This document shows, piece by piece, positions 43,496 through 53,048 of a DNA stretch of 58,203 nucleotides. The DNA is from Alphaproteobacteria bacterium. GTDB lineage: Bacteria > Pseudomonadota > Alphaproteobacteria > Rhodobacterales > Rhodobacteraceae. Below the pieces are notes generated by a model that saw only the letters and a list, made by a program, of their open reading frames with translations, searched no databases and was not told the DNA's origin. The stretch is from assembly GCA_030427405.1 (NCBI GenBank), contig JAUHXK010000016.1:1-58203 (forward strand), written 5' to 3'. The position numbers and the translations under genes were made by a program. Numbering within the stretch: position 1 is the first letter of the stretch; each line of letters starts with the position of its first letter.

Positions 43496-44545
43496 ATGAA
43501 ATCCCTACGAGCAAGCACCGCCGCCGCGCTGTGTCTGGCGGCAGCGACCGTCGCCAGCGCCGAAACAACCCTGATCCTGGGCGAAGCGGGACCGAATCGG
43601 GGGGCGCGGGCTGCTGCGCTGCAATCCTTTGCCGATGACGTCACTGCCCGCACCGATGGAGAGGTCAAGATCGACATCCAATGGGGTGGTGCGCTGTTCA
43701 AGGCCAATGCGGCAGCGCAATCCGTCTCTGACGGGGTTGCCGACCTCGGGACGGTCATTGCCGTGTATTTTCCGCAAGAGATGCTGAGCTATGGCTTCGC
43801 CGACCTGCCGATGCTCAATGACGATGCCTGGGTGGGGATGCGCGCAACCGATGAGTTGATGCGCAGCTCTGACACGATCACGGCAAGCCTGGCGGATCAG
43901 AACCTGGTATATATCGGCACCTTCACGACATCGGCGGTGAATATTGCCTGCAAGGATGCGGCGATCCGAACAGTCGAGGATATTTCGGGCCTGAAAGTTC
44001 GCGGCGTCGGCGCCTATGGCGACACGTTCCGGGACTTTGGCGCCAATATGGTCCCGATGCCGATCTATGATGCTTATCAGGGTCTCGACACCGGGTTGCT
44101 GGACTGCTCGCAGGGCTATTCTTACGCGGTAACGGCGCTGAAGCAGCAGGAAGTCATGACAAGCTATACCCTGTTGAACTGGGGCCAGGTCGGTGCCTTG
44201 GGTGTATTCATGAACAAAGACGCCTATGACGCGCTCGACCCCGAAACGCAAACTGCGTTGGGCGAGGCCGGTGTCGCGATGGCCGATAAGCTGGGCGAAC
44301 TGATTACGGCCGCCAACGATGCTGCCGTTCAGACCATGAAAGATGCCGGTATCGAGGTGATCGACCTGCCCGCGGCCGAGCGCGACAAGCTGGTGCAGCA
44401 AGGTCAGCAATACATTGACGTATGGGTCGAACGTGCGAATGCGGCGGGGCTGGACGGTGGGGCTCTGCTTGAGCAGTTCCAGGCTCTGCTGGAGAAATAT
44501 GCCGCGGAACGCGACAGCCAAGGGTATCCCTGGGCCCGCGGCTGA
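43496..44545 (+). CDS. TRAP transporter substrate-binding protein, DctP family
   Basis: The 349-residue protein has a signal peptide of about 22 residues (ending VASA before ETT). The mature part carries the DctP fold with EAGPNRGARA, EVKIDIQWGGALFKANAA, and the LKVRGVGAYGDTFRDFGAN stretch that supplies the conserved carboxylate-binding Arg. ATG 43496 follows GGGGGGAG. It captures an organic acid in the periplasm for the DctQ-DctM transporter. The catabolic genes downstream suggest a dicarboxylate of medium length, which remains inference. Confidence 0.92.
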   Translation: MKSLRASTAAALCLAAATVASAETTLILGEAGPNRGARAAALQSFADDVTARTDGEVKIDIQWGGALFKANAAAQSVSDGVADLGTVIAVYFPQEMLSYGFADLPMLNDDAWVGMRATDELMRSSDTITASLADQNLVYIGTFTTSAVNIACKDAAIRTVEDISGLKVRGVGAYGDTFRDFGANMVPMPIYDAYQGLDTGLLDCSQGYSYAVTALKQQEVMTSYTLLNWGQVGALGVFMNKDAYDALDPETQTALGEAGVAMADKLGELITAANDAAVQTMKDAGIEVIDLPAAERDKLVQQGQQYIDVWVERANAAGLDGGALLEQFQALLEKYAAERDSQGYPWARG

Positions 44546-44563
44546 CGCCTGTTGCTATCAAGC

Positions 44564-44588
44564 CCGCGGCGTTTGACCGACGCCGCGG
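44564..44588 (+). terminator. Hairpin between TRAP binding-protein gene and DctQ gene
   Basis: CCGCGGCGT (44564-44572) pairs perfectly with ACGCCGCGG (44580-44588) over a 7-nt loop, followed by a weak CTTTGTCTTT. It lies in the 78-nt gap after the binding-protein gene. Such hairpins commonly allow more binding protein than membrane protein to be made from one operon. Confidence 0.6.
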
Positions 44589-44623
44589 CGCCTTTGTCTT
44601 TCCTTACTGGACGGAGTTGACCG

Positions 44624-45139
44624 ATGTTGCGTCGCGTTGAAAAACTTCTGCTCGACCTGGCCGTCTTTGCCGTTATCGGGCTTGGTGTCCTGATCACTGC
44701 AAGTGTGCTGCTGCGGGCCACTTTCAATTCCGGCATCCCGGATACGATCGTGATCGTGCGCGAGTTGATGGTGGTGGCGATTGTTCTGCCGCTGGCCGTG
44801 GCGACCCTTGATCGGGCGCATATCGTCGTGGAATTCCTGAGCAATAAGTTACCGCCACGCGTGCAGGACTGGCTGATTGTCTGGGGCGGAGTCTTTGGTC
44901 TGTTTGCCCTGTCCCCCCTGATCTATGCGGGCTGGCGCGAGGCCGTCCACACGATCGAAAGCGGGTCCTTTTTCTTTGGTCAGCTCAACCTGCCCAAATG
45001 GCCGGGCCGGGTGGTTTTCCTGATCGGGGTTTCCTTTTGCTGGCTTAGGTTGTTGCTGATGGTGATCGGCGACATCCGCACCATCCGTGCCGGTGGCAGC
45101 GTAATCGCCCCCGAACATGAACACGAGGAGAGCGTCTGA
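44624..45139 (+). CDS. TRAP transporter small permease subunit, DctQ family
   Basis: The 171-residue protein has four membrane helices (LAVFAVIGLGVLITASVLL; ELMVVAIVLPLAVATLDRAH; WLIVWGGVFGLFALSPLIYAG; VVFLIGVSFCWLRLLLMVI). The ATLDRAHIVVEFL after the second helix is characteristic of DctQ. It stabilises the large permease DctM. Its stop overlaps the start of dctM by 1 nt (TGATG). Confidence 0.92.
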   Translation: MLRRVEKLLLDLAVFAVIGLGVLITASVLLRATFNSGIPDTIVIVRELMVVAIVLPLAVATLDRAHIVVEFLSNKLPPRVQDWLIVWGGVFGLFALSPLIYAGWREAVHTIESGSFFFGQLNLPKWPGRVVFLIGVSFCWLRLLLMVIGDIRTIRAGGSVIAPEHEHEESV

Positions 45140-46476
45140 TGGACGGCACCCTTATCGGCATCGTCGCCTTCGCCTCTGTCATCGGTCTCCTTGCCGTCAG
45201 GGTACCCATCGCCTTTGCGCTGGCCGGTGTTGCCACGGTGGGCACCTTTGTGGTCTTTGCCTTTCGCACAGGGGCCTTTGCCCCGGAACGGGCGCTAAAG
45301 CCTACGACATCGTTGGTTTTCTCGAACTCATTCGACCTGATCCATTCCTATGACCTGTCCATGATCCCGCTGTTTATCGCGCTGGGTCACATTGCGTACA
45401 GGGCTGAAATCACGACCAAAATCTACCAGGCTGCGCGGGTTTGGCTGGCAAGTGTGCCGGGCGGTGTCGCGATGGCCTCGGTCGTGGGGTGTGGCGGGTT
45501 CTCGGCAATTACCGGGTCGTCCATTGCCTGTGCTTCGACCATGGGGCGCATCTGTTCGCCGGAAATGTTGCGCATGGGCTATGACAAACGGCTTGCCACC
45601 GCCAGCGTCGCCGCGGGCGGGACGCTTGGGTCGCTGATACCCCCATCGGTCCTTTTCATCATTTACGGCATCTTCACGGAAACCTCGATCAGCGCGCTGT
45701 TCCTTGCGGGTATTCTGCCGGGTATCATCTCGTTGCTGGGCTTTGTCCTGGTGATCTTCATCTGGGTACACAGAACGCCTGAAGCCGCGCCCAGGTTTGA
45801 GGGTCGCATTACGATGCGTGACCGCGGCAGGGCCGCGCTTGACTCCTGGCCCGCCATCAGCCTGTTTGTGATCATTGTGGGCGGCATCTATGGCGGCATT
45901 TTCACGGCCACCGAAGCCGCGGCAATCTGCGTATCGGCTGCTGTCGCCATCGGCTTTGTCCAGGGCAAGCTTGATCTGCGGGGGCTGATCGAGTCCTTGC
46001 GCGAAACATGCGTTCAGACGGCCAGCATCTTTCTGATTGCAGCCGCCGCAAAGATATTTGTGGCCTTCGTGGCCCTGACAGGCGTGGCACCTTCCATCGT
46101 CAGCGCCGTAACAGAGGCACAGCTTTCGCCGGTTATGCTGATGGCCGCCATCGCGGTGATCTATCTGGTGCTGGGGATGTTCCTGGATCCGATCGGAATC
46201 ATGGTGCTGACCTTGCCGCTGATGATTCCGCTGGTGGAAACATACGGGTTCGACCTGATCTGGTTCGGCGTGGTCGTGATCAAACTGCTTGAGATCGGGC
46301 TGATCACGCCGCCTGTTGGGTTGAATGTCTTCGTCATCGCAAATGTCGTCGGCAAGGACGTTCCGATCGACCGGATATTCTCGGGCATCCTGCGGTTTCT
46401 GACGGTTGACGTGATCGTTCTGATCCTGATCATGGTCTTCCCGATCATATCGCTTCTCATCCCGAATTCGATGTAG
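45139..46476 (+). CDS. TRAP transporter large permease subunit, DctM family
   Basis: The 445-residue protein has about 12 membrane helices and the DctM motifs PGGVAMASVVGCGGFSAITG, GGTLGSLIPPSVLFIIYG, LVLGMFLDPIGIMVLTLPL and GLITPPVGLNVFVIANV. It is the sodium-driven transport channel of the TRAP system. It starts on the overlap TGATG with dctQ. The next gene, an IclR regulator, starts 15 nt after its stop. Confidence 0.95.
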   Translation: MDGTLIGIVAFASVIGLLAVRVPIAFALAGVATVGTFVVFAFRTGAFAPERALKPTTSLVFSNSFDLIHSYDLSMIPLFIALGHIAYRAEITTKIYQAARVWLASVPGGVAMASVVGCGGFSAITGSSIACASTMGRICSPEMLRMGYDKRLATASVAAGGTLGSLIPPSVLFIIYGIFTETSISALFLAGILPGIISLLGFVLVIFIWVHRTPEAAPRFEGRITMRDRGRAALDSWPAISLFVIIVGGIYGGIFTATEAAAICVSAAVAIGFVQGKLDLRGLIESLRETCVQTASIFLIAAAAKIFVAFVALTGVAPSIVSAVTEAQLSPVMLMAAIAVIYLVLGMFLDPIGIMVLTLPLMIPLVETYGFDLIWFGVVVIKLLEIGLITPPVGLNVFVIANVVGKDVPIDRIFSGILRFLTVDVIVLILIMVFPIISLLIPNSM

Positions 46477-46491
46477 TTTGGGGCCAGAAAC

Positions 46492-47316
46492 GTGATAGAA
46501 AATGCCATGCCCAAAGAGATAGAGACAGATAGAAGGTTTGCAACGACGCTGGCGCGGGGGCTAAGCGTGCTGCGGGCTTTCCGGCCCTCTGACGATGGTC
46601 TGGGCAATGCCGATATTTCGGAACGGACGGGCATCCCGAAATCGACCGTGTCTCGCCTGACCTTCACGCTGCAAAAGCTCGGCTATCTTACTCATGCCCG
46701 GCGGCATGACCGGTATCGGCCGGGTCCTGCGTTGCTGGCGCTTGGGAACATGGCCAGCGCGTCCATATCTTTCGTCGATCTTTCGTCGCCACTGATGCAG
46801 CGACTGGCCGACGAGACGGGAACCCTTGCCCTGTTGCTGGTGCGTGACGACAGCAACCTGCTGATTGTCAAAACCTGGCGGCCACGGGGCGTGGCCTCGC
46901 TGTGGCTCGAAGTCGGGCATCGCTTGCCCTTCAATGGCACATCCTCGGGTCATGCGCTGCTGGCAGCGACAAGCGAGGAGGGGTTCGGGCAGATCATTGC
47001 CGCCGCGGATGGTGACCGGGGGCTAACAGAAGAGCGCGCGACCGAGGTGCGTCGCCAGGCGCATAATCAGCTTGTCACCACGGGGTTTGTCGTCACCGAC
47101 CCGAGCGAGTATTTCACCGCGAATATTCACGCTGTTGCGACCCCGTTCCATTCGCGTGACCTGAGCGAGCCGGTGATTTTCACCTGCGGCGCGCTGCCCG
47201 AGGTGCTGTCGGTGCCGCGAATGCGTACCGAAGTCGGGCCGAGGCTCCGTGAAACGGTGCAGGAGCTTGAACAGATGATGGGGCAGGGGTTTTCCCAGGC
47301 CATTCGAGAGCTGTGA
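46492..47316 (+). CDS. IclR family transcriptional regulator
   Basis: The 274-residue protein has an N-terminal winged helix, FATTLARGLSVLRAFRPSDD, NADISERTGIPKSTVSRLTF, and a C-terminal IclR effector domain (LWLEVGHRLPFNGTSSGHALLAA). The start is GTG 46492 or ATG 46507; neither has a strong ribosome binding site. It sits between the transporter and the catabolic operon and is the likely regulator of both, with TGGAATT-type motifs in front of each. The inducer may be an intermediate of the pathway. Confidence 0.92.
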   Translation: MIENAMPKEIETDRRFATTLARGLSVLRAFRPSDDGLGNADISERTGIPKSTVSRLTFTLQKLGYLTHARRHDRYRPGPALLALGNMASASISFVDLSSPLMQRLADETGTLALLLVRDDSNLLIVKTWRPRGVASLWLEVGHRLPFNGTSSGHALLAATSEEGFGQIIAAADGDRGLTEERATEVRRQAHNQLVTTGFVVTDPSEYFTANIHAVATPFHSRDLSEPVIFTCGALPEVLSVPRMRTEVGPRLRETVQELEQMMGQGFSQAIREL

Positions 47317-47318
47317 TG

Positions 47319-47359
47319 TTGTAAATTCTACAATGTGGAATTCAATATTGCATATTGAA
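47319..47359 (+). promoter_or_regulatory. Palindromic operators before the catabolic operon
   Basis: Three elements lie in the 94-nt gap after the IclR gene: a near-perfect palindrome TTGTAAATTCTACAA (47319-47333), a TGGAATTC half-site (47336-47343), and a perfect palindrome TTCAATAT-TGC-ATATTGAA (47341-47359). The TGGAATT core is shared with the TRAP promoter. One of these is probably the IclR-protein site. Confidence 0.5.
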
Positions 47360-47410
47360 ATTAGTAGGCGGACCCTTTATCAAGGTTCCAGGTTAGAGAA
47401 GGGCAGATAA

Positions 47411-49504
47411 ATGGCAGCGGTAACCTATGAAAACGTTGGTCGGGTGGCGGTCGTGACCGTCGACAATGCTCCGGTCAACGCGCTGTCTCAGGCCATCCGG
47501 ATCGGGCTGTCAGAGGCCTTTGATCGTTTCGATGCAGATGGCGCTGCCGACATTGCGGTCATTGTCGGGGCGGGCCGGATGTTCATTGGCGGCGCAGATA
47601 TCTCCGAATTCGGAAAACCGCCAAAAAGCCCCAGCTTGCCTGACGTGATCAACCGGATCGAGGCAAGCACCAAACCGGTTGTCGCCGTGATCCACGGAAC
47701 TGCGCTGGGTGGCGGGCTTGAGGTCGCGATGGGCGCGCATTACCGTGCTGCGCTGGCCGGAACGCGGCTAGGGTTGCCCGAAGTCAAGCTGGGCATCATG
47801 CCGGGTGCGGGGGGGACGCAACGTCTGCCGCGTCTGATCGGCGTTGATCCGGCGCTGAAGATGATCACAAGCGGGGCCCCCGTGACCGAAGGCGATGCGC
47901 TGAAATCCGGGCTGATCGACCGGGTTTGCGAGGGCACGGATATTCGCCAGGCGGCGTTGGACTATGCGCAATCGCTGTTGGCGGAAAACGCCCCGGCGCG
48001 CCCGGTCAGCGGCCTGCCACAACCGGCGGATACAGACAGCGCGCTTTCGAACTGGCGTGCAAGGCTGAACGCATCGCTGCGGGGTGAGGTGGCTCCGCTG
48101 GTGGCGGTCGATGCGGTCGGCGCGGCGGTTGTTATGTCCTTTGCCGAAGGGCTGACCGAAGAGCGGCGCTTGTACATGGAACTGATGGAAACACCCCAGC
48201 GCGCCGGTTTGATCCATGCGTTCTTTGCCGAGCGTGCCGTGGCGAAGCTGCCGGAAATCGCGGGCATCGCGCCGCGGGATGTCGCCCGCATCGGGGTTAT
48301 CGGTGGCGGCACCATGGGGGCGGGCATCGCGACCTCGGCCGTGCTGAATGGCTTGGCCGTGACATTGGTCGAGCGTGACCAAGATGCCGCCGACAAGGCC
48401 CGCGCCACCATTGCGCGCAATCTGGATGCCGCCGTCAAACGCGGCAAGCTCAACGCGGAACGGCGCGATGCGATCCTGGCGGATGCGCTTGCGACAGCCA
48501 CGGATTACGCCACGCTGACCGACACCGATCTGGTAATCGAAGCCGTCTTCGAAAGCATGGACGTGAAAAAGGATGTGTTCGCCAAGCTGGATGCCATCCT
48601 GCCGCGCGGGGCGATCCTGGCGACCAACACGTCCTATCTGGATGTCGATGAAATCGCCGCCGCGACCTCGCGGCCCGAAGACGTGATCGGTCTGCATTTT
48701 TTCTCGCCCGCCCACATCATGAAACTGCTTGAGGTGGTCGTAGCGGGCAAGACCGCGCCGGATGTTGTGGCAACGGCCTTTGCGCTGGCAAAGAGGCTGG
48801 GGAAAACCGCCGTGCGCGCCGGTGTCTGCGACGGGTTCATCGGCAATCGTATCCTGTCCCATTACCGCACGGCGGCCGATCACATGGTGCTGGATGGGGC
48901 AAGCCCCTATCAGATTGACAAGGCGCTGACGGATTTCGGCTTTGCCATGGGGCCCTATCAGGTCTCGGACCTTGCCGGGCTGGACATCGGCTTTGCTACG
49001 CGCCAACGCAAGGCGGCCGATGCGCATCCGCGCGACCGGTACCCGACCTTTGCTGACGCCCTGTATCACAAAGGGTGGCTGGGGCAGAAAACCGGTCATG
49101 GTTATTACATCTATGACAAGGGCGACCGCAAAGGGCGGCCCGACCCCGAGGTCGAGCAGATTATCGCGCAGGCCCGCGCCGGGGCGGGCATTACCCCCCG
49201 CAGCTTTACCAATGACGAGATCGTGCGCCGGTACATGGCCGCGATGGTCAACGAAGCAGCCCGCGTTGTCGACCAGGGCATCGCGCAGCGCCCGTTGGAT
49301 GTGGATGTCGTGTTTCTTTATGGCTACGGCTTTCCGCGTTGGCGTGGCGGGCCGATGAAATACGCGGATCAGCGCGGCCTCGACGCCATTCTGGCAGATA
49401 TCCGCACATTCTCTGAAACCGACGATCATTTCTGGTCCCTCGCGCCGCTGCTGCAAAAGCTGGTGGCCGAAGGTCGCAATTTCGACAGCCTGAACCAGCG
49501 CTGA
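47411..49504 (+). CDS. Bifunctional enoyl-CoA hydratase/3-hydroxyacyl-CoA dehydrogenase (FadJ/PimF-like)
   Basis: The 697-residue protein has an enoyl-CoA hydratase domain (residues about 1-190) with oxyanion motifs GGADISEFG and GTALGGGLEVAMGAHYR. A 3-hydroxyacyl-CoA dehydrogenase follows, with Rossmann motif IGVIGGGTMGAGIA near residues 295-308 and GLHFFSPAH with the catalytic His near residue 430, then the HCDH C-terminal domain. It performs hydration and NAD-dependent oxidation in beta-oxidation. It is the first gene of the catabolic operon and is equivalent to PimF of Rhodopseudomonas palustris. ATG 47411 follows GAAGGG. Confidence 0.94.
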   Translation: MAAVTYENVGRVAVVTVDNAPVNALSQAIRIGLSEAFDRFDADGAADIAVIVGAGRMFIGGADISEFGKPPKSPSLPDVINRIEASTKPVVAVIHGTALGGGLEVAMGAHYRAALAGTRLGLPEVKLGIMPGAGGTQRLPRLIGVDPALKMITSGAPVTEGDALKSGLIDRVCEGTDIRQAALDYAQSLLAENAPARPVSGLPQPADTDSALSNWRARLNASLRGEVAPLVAVDAVGAAVVMSFAEGLTEERRLYMELMETPQRAGLIHAFFAERAVAKLPEIAGIAPRDVARIGVIGGGTMGAGIATSAVLNGLAVTLVERDQDAADKARATIARNLDAAVKRGKLNAERRDAILADALATATDYATLTDTDLVIEAVFESMDVKKDVFAKLDAILPRGAILATNTSYLDVDEIAAATSRPEDVIGLHFFSPAHIMKLLEVVVAGKTAPDVVATAFALAKRLGKTAVRAGVCDGFIGNRILSHYRTAADHMVLDGASPYQIDKALTDFGFAMGPYQVSDLAGLDIGFATRQRKAADAHPRDRYPTFADALYHKGWLGQKTGHGYYIYDKGDRKGRPDPEVEQIIAQARAGAGITPRSFTNDEIVRRYMAAMVNEAARVVDQGIAQRPLDVDVVFLYGYGFPRWRGGPMKYADQRGLDAILADIRTFSETDDHFWSLAPLLQKLVAEGRNFDSLNQR

Positions 49505-49516
49505 AAGGAACCCATC

Positions 49517-50692
49517 ATGTCACACGCAGTTATCGTCTCTTTCGCGCGCACGCCCATCGGCAAAGCCGGGCGCGGTTCGTTCAACATCACCCATGGTGCA
49601 ACGCTGGGCGGTCACGTCGCGGCCGAGGCCGTCAAACGCGCGGGCATTGATCCGGCACTGATCGAGGACAGCATCTGGGGATGTGGCTATCCGGAATATG
49701 TCACCGGCGGCAACATCGCCCGGCAGGCGGTGATCCGCGCGGGCTTGCCCGTCAGCATCGCCGGGACCACCGTCAACCGTTTTTGTGCCAGCGGCCTGCA
49801 AGCTGTCGCCATGGGCGCGCATTTGATCAACACCGAAGGCGCCAAGGCCGTTCTGGTTGGCGGTATCGAAAGCATTTCGATGGTTCAGCCCCCTGTCCGC
49901 CATGCGCGCGATACCTGGATCGAGGCGCATAAGCCCGAGCTTTACATGACGATGATCGAGACCGCCGACATTGTCGCTCGGCGCTATGGGGTCAGCCGCG
50001 ATGCACAGGACGCGCTTGGCCTGCAAAGCCAGCAGCGCACGGCCGCCGCGCAAGAGGCGGGGCGCTTTGACCAGGAGATCGTGCCGATCACGGTCAACAT
50101 GGCGCGCAAGGACAAGGAAACCGGCGAGGTATCGCAGGTCGAGACCACCATTTCGCGCGATGAATGCAACCGCCCCGCGACCACGTTGGAAGGGCTGCAA
50201 AAGCTGGAACCGGTGCGCGGGCCCGATCAGTTCGTGACCGCGGGCAACGCCTCGCAGCTAAGCGATGGTGCCGCGGCCCTGGTCATGATGGACGCCAAAG
50301 AGGCCGAGCGCCTTGGGCTGACGCCGCTCGGGGCTTTCCGCGGCTTTGCGGTTGCGGGCTGTGAACCCGAAGAAATGGGTATCGGACCGGTCCTGGCAGT
50401 GCCGCGCCTGTTGGAACGCCAGGGCGTAAAGGTCGAAGATGTCGACCTTTGGGAACTGAACGAGGCCTTTGCCAGCCAGGCAATTTATTGCCGCGATACG
50501 CTGGGTATCGACAACGACATCTGCAACGTCAATGGCGGCTCGATCGCTGTTGGTCACCCGTTTGGCATGACCGGCGCCAGGATGACGGGGCACCTGATGA
50601 TGGAAGGCCCGCGCCGTGGCGCAAAGCTGGGTGTCGTGACGATGTGCATCGGCGGCGGCCAGGGTGCCGCTGGCCTGTTTGAAATCTATTGA
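49517..50692 (+). CDS. Acetyl-CoA C-acyltransferase (thiolase, PimB-like)
   Basis: The 391-residue thiolase has the nucleophilic Cys90 in [10 protein letters not shown], His347 in [13 protein letters not shown] and Cys377 in [11 protein letters not shown], so the catalytic residues are complete. It cleaves 3-oxoacyl-CoA with CoA to release acetyl-CoA. It starts 12 nt after the bifunctional enzyme gene, with AAAGGA before the ATG. Confidence 0.95.
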   Translation: MSHAVIVSFARTPIGKAGRGSFNITHGATLGGHVAAEAVKRAGIDPALIEDSIWGCGYPEYVTGGNIARQAVIRAGLPVSIAGTTVNRFCASGLQAVAMGAHLINTEGAKAVLVGGIESISMVQPPVRHARDTWIEAHKPELYMTMIETADIVARRYGVSRDAQDALGLQSQQRTAAAQEAGRFDQEIVPITVNMARKDKETGEVSQVETTISRDECNRPATTLEGLQKLEPVRGPDQFVTAGNASQLSDGAAALVMMDAKEAERLGLTPLGAFRGFAVAGCEPEEMGIGPVLAVPRLLERQGVKVEDVDLWELNEAFASQAIYCRDTLGIDNDICNVNGGSIAVGHPFGMTGARMTGHLMMEGPRRGAKLGVVTMCIGGGQGAAGLFEIY

Positions 50693-50705
50693 GAGGGATC
50701 GCCCC

Positions 50706-51902
50706 ATGGATCTGAATTACACCGAAGAACAGCAGGCGTTCCGGGATGAGGTGCGCAGTTTTCTGGCCGAAAATCTGCCCTCAAGACTGGCAGACAAGGT
50801 CAAGTTCGGAAAGACACTGACCAAGCAGGACCACGAGGAATGGCACGCCATCCTGAACGAAAAAGGCTGGCTGGCCGGGAATTGGCCCACGGCGTTTGGC
50901 GGGGCCGGATGGAATGCTGTCCAGCGCCACATCTTCGAAGACGAGATGACCAGCGCAGCCGCACCCCGCATCGTCCCGTTTGGTCTGGCAATGCTGGGGC
51001 CGGTTTTGCAGAAATTCGGGTCGAAGGCGCAACAGGACCATTATTTGCCGCGTATCCTGAACGGCGATGACTGGTGGTGCCAGGGCTATTCCGAGCCCGG
51101 CGCGGGGTCGGACCTTGCCTCAGTGCGCACGACGGCAGAGCGCGACGGAGACCACTATGTCGTCAATGGCCAAAAGACCTGGACGACCCTTGGCCAGCAC
51201 GCCAACATGATTTTCTGCCTGGTGCGCACTTCGAAAGAAGGCAAGCCGCAAGAAGGCATATCGTTCCTGCTGGTCGACATGAACAGCCCCGGTATCAAGG
51301 TGCGCCCGATCGTCCTGATCGACGGTGAACCCGAGGTGAACGAAGTGTTCTTTGATGACGTCCGGGTGCCGGTTGAAAACCGCGTGGGCGAAGAAAACAA
51401 GGGCTGGACCTATGCCAAGTACCTGCTGACCCACGAACGCACCAATATTGCGGGCGTCGGCTTTGCAAATGCGGGCCTGGAAAACCTGAAACGTATCGCC
51501 CGCGCCGAACGTGCAAATGGGCGACCGCTGATCGAAAACCCGCATTTTGCGGCGCGGATCGCACGGGTCGAGATTGATCTCATGGCGATGTCGACAACCA
51601 ATCTGCGCGTCGTTTCCAAGGCCGCCGCAGGGCAGGCACCGGGCGCCGAAAGTTCGATGCTCAAGGTCAAGGGCACCATTATCCGTCAGGAAATCAACGC
51701 GCTGACCCGCACCGCGGTAGGGCCTTATGCGATGCCATTCGCATCAGAGGCGCTTGAGGATGGCAGTAACCTGGGCCCGGTAGGCCCCGCCTATGCCGAA
51801 ACGGCCACGGCGCAATACCTCAACAACCGAAAGCTGTCGATCTATGGCGGGTCGAACGAGGTTCAGCGCTCGATCCTGAGCAAAGCCATTCTGGAACTGT
51901 GA
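50706..51902 (+). CDS. Acyl-CoA dehydrogenase, large subunit type (PimC-like)
   Basis: The 398-residue protein begins MDLNYTEEQQAFRDEVRSFL, with the acyl-CoA dehydrogenase N, middle (GYSEPGAGSDLASVRTTAE) and C-terminal domains. The usual catalytic base region is YGGSNEVQ, so the Glu of the YEGT motif is Gly here and the base may be elsewhere, as is common in two-subunit dehydrogenases. It pairs with the next gene, 9 nt downstream, as PimC/PimD do. The expected reaction is FAD-dependent alpha,beta desaturation of a dicarboxyl-CoA. Confidence 0.92.
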   Translation: MDLNYTEEQQAFRDEVRSFLAENLPSRLADKVKFGKTLTKQDHEEWHAILNEKGWLAGNWPTAFGGAGWNAVQRHIFEDEMTSAAAPRIVPFGLAMLGPVLQKFGSKAQQDHYLPRILNGDDWWCQGYSEPGAGSDLASVRTTAERDGDHYVVNGQKTWTTLGQHANMIFCLVRTSKEGKPQEGISFLLVDMNSPGIKVRPIVLIDGEPEVNEVFFDDVRVPVENRVGEENKGWTYAKYLLTHERTNIAGVGFANAGLENLKRIARAERANGRPLIENPHFAARIARVEIDLMAMSTTNLRVVSKAAAGQAPGAESSMLKVKGTIIRQEINALTRTAVGPYAMPFASEALEDGSNLGPVGPAYAETATAQYLNNRKLSIYGGSNEVQRSILSKAILEL

Positions 51903-51911
51903 GGAAAGATC

Positions 51912-53045
51912 ATGAATTTTGAACTGACAGAAGAACGCCAGATGCTGCAGGACGGCCTGCGCCGGTTCCTGCGGGAAAGCTATACGCCAACCCTGCGGGC
52001 CGAACTGGCACAACAGGACGCCGGATTTTCACGGTCTATTTGGTCGGGGCTTGCGGAAATGGGCGTTATCGGCGCCCTGTTCGACGAAGATGACGGCGGT
52101 TTTGCGGGCGCGGGTTTCGACATCTCGGTGGTGTTTGAAGAGCTTGGCCGGGTCGGTGCCGTCGATCCGCTGATTGATACCGCCCTTCTTGGCGGTGGCC
52201 TGATCGCCGCCCTTGGCAACGACACGCAAAAACAGAATGTCGAAGGGGTGATTGACGGCTCGATCCAGCTTGCCCTGGCCCATGGCGAACCGGCAAGCCG
52301 CTTTGATCTGTCGCATGTCGAATCCACGGCCACCGGCGATGGTGACGGTTTTGTTCTGAACGGGCGCAAGGCGGTGGTCATCAACGCTCCGGCTGCTGAC
52401 CACATCCTGGTCAGCGCCCGCACCTCGGGCGATGTCGCGGATCAGGACGGGATCAGCCTGTTTCTTGTGCCGACATCCACCCCGGGCATGACCTTGCGCG
52501 GCTATGCGCTGGTGTCCGGTGGCGAGGCCGCGGAAATCCTGCTTGATGACGTCCGGCTGGACCGGGCTGCATTGCTGGGCGGCGAGGGCAGTGCTTTCGA
52601 GGCGATCTCGCGGGTTCAGGCCCGTGCCACGCTGGCGATCTCGGCCGAGGCGCTGGGCCTTATGGAAAGCATCCGGGAACTGACCACAGACTATCTCAGG
52701 ACCCGAAAACAATTCGGAAAGCCGATCGGCAAGTTCCAGGCCTTGCAACACCGCATGGCAGATGTCCTGATCGAGATTGAACAGGCGCGGTCCGCGGTCA
52801 TCAACCTTGCCGGACATATCGATGCGCCGGCGGACATCCGCGACAAGCATGTCAGTGCGACCAAGAACCTGATCGGGAATGTTGCGAAACTGGTCGCCGA
52901 AGAAAGCATTCAAATGCATGGCGGGATCGGTATGACCGAGGAATACGAGCTGGGACACCTGGCCAAAAGACTGATCATGGTCGACCACCGGTTCGGTGAT
53001 GCGATCTATCACCTTGAACGGTTTATCGCCCTGGCGGTGGCCTGA
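51912..53045 (+). CDS. Acyl-CoA dehydrogenase, small subunit type (PimD-like)
   Basis: The 377-residue protein is a second, shorter acyl-CoA dehydrogenase beginning MNFELTEERQMLQDGLRRFL. It has TRKQFGKPIGKFQALQHRMAD, and ESIQMHGGIGMTEEYELGHL in the C-terminal domain. The middle domain lacks the full FAD-contact motif of the larger partner. With the gene before it, it probably forms an alpha/beta heteromer. Spacing to the next gene is 3 nt. Confidence 0.9.
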   Translation: MNFELTEERQMLQDGLRRFLRESYTPTLRAELAQQDAGFSRSIWSGLAEMGVIGALFDEDDGGFAGAGFDISVVFEELGRVGAVDPLIDTALLGGGLIAALGNDTQKQNVEGVIDGSIQLALAHGEPASRFDLSHVESTATGDGDGFVLNGRKAVVINAPAADHILVSARTSGDVADQDGISLFLVPTSTPGMTLRGYALVSGGEAAEILLDDVRLDRAALLGGEGSAFEAISRVQARATLAISAEALGLMESIRELTTDYLRTRKQFGKPIGKFQALQHRMADVLIEIEQARSAVINLAGHIDAPADIRDKHVSATKNLIGNVAKLVAEESIQMHGGIGMTEEYELGHLAKRLIMVDHRFGDAIYHLERFIALAVA

Positions 53046-53048
53046 CCC

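Noticed and set aside
47768..49456. 562-codon minus-strand frame inside the bifunctional enzyme gene
   Set aside because: Antisense shadow; no domain recognised and the plus-strand gene is clear.
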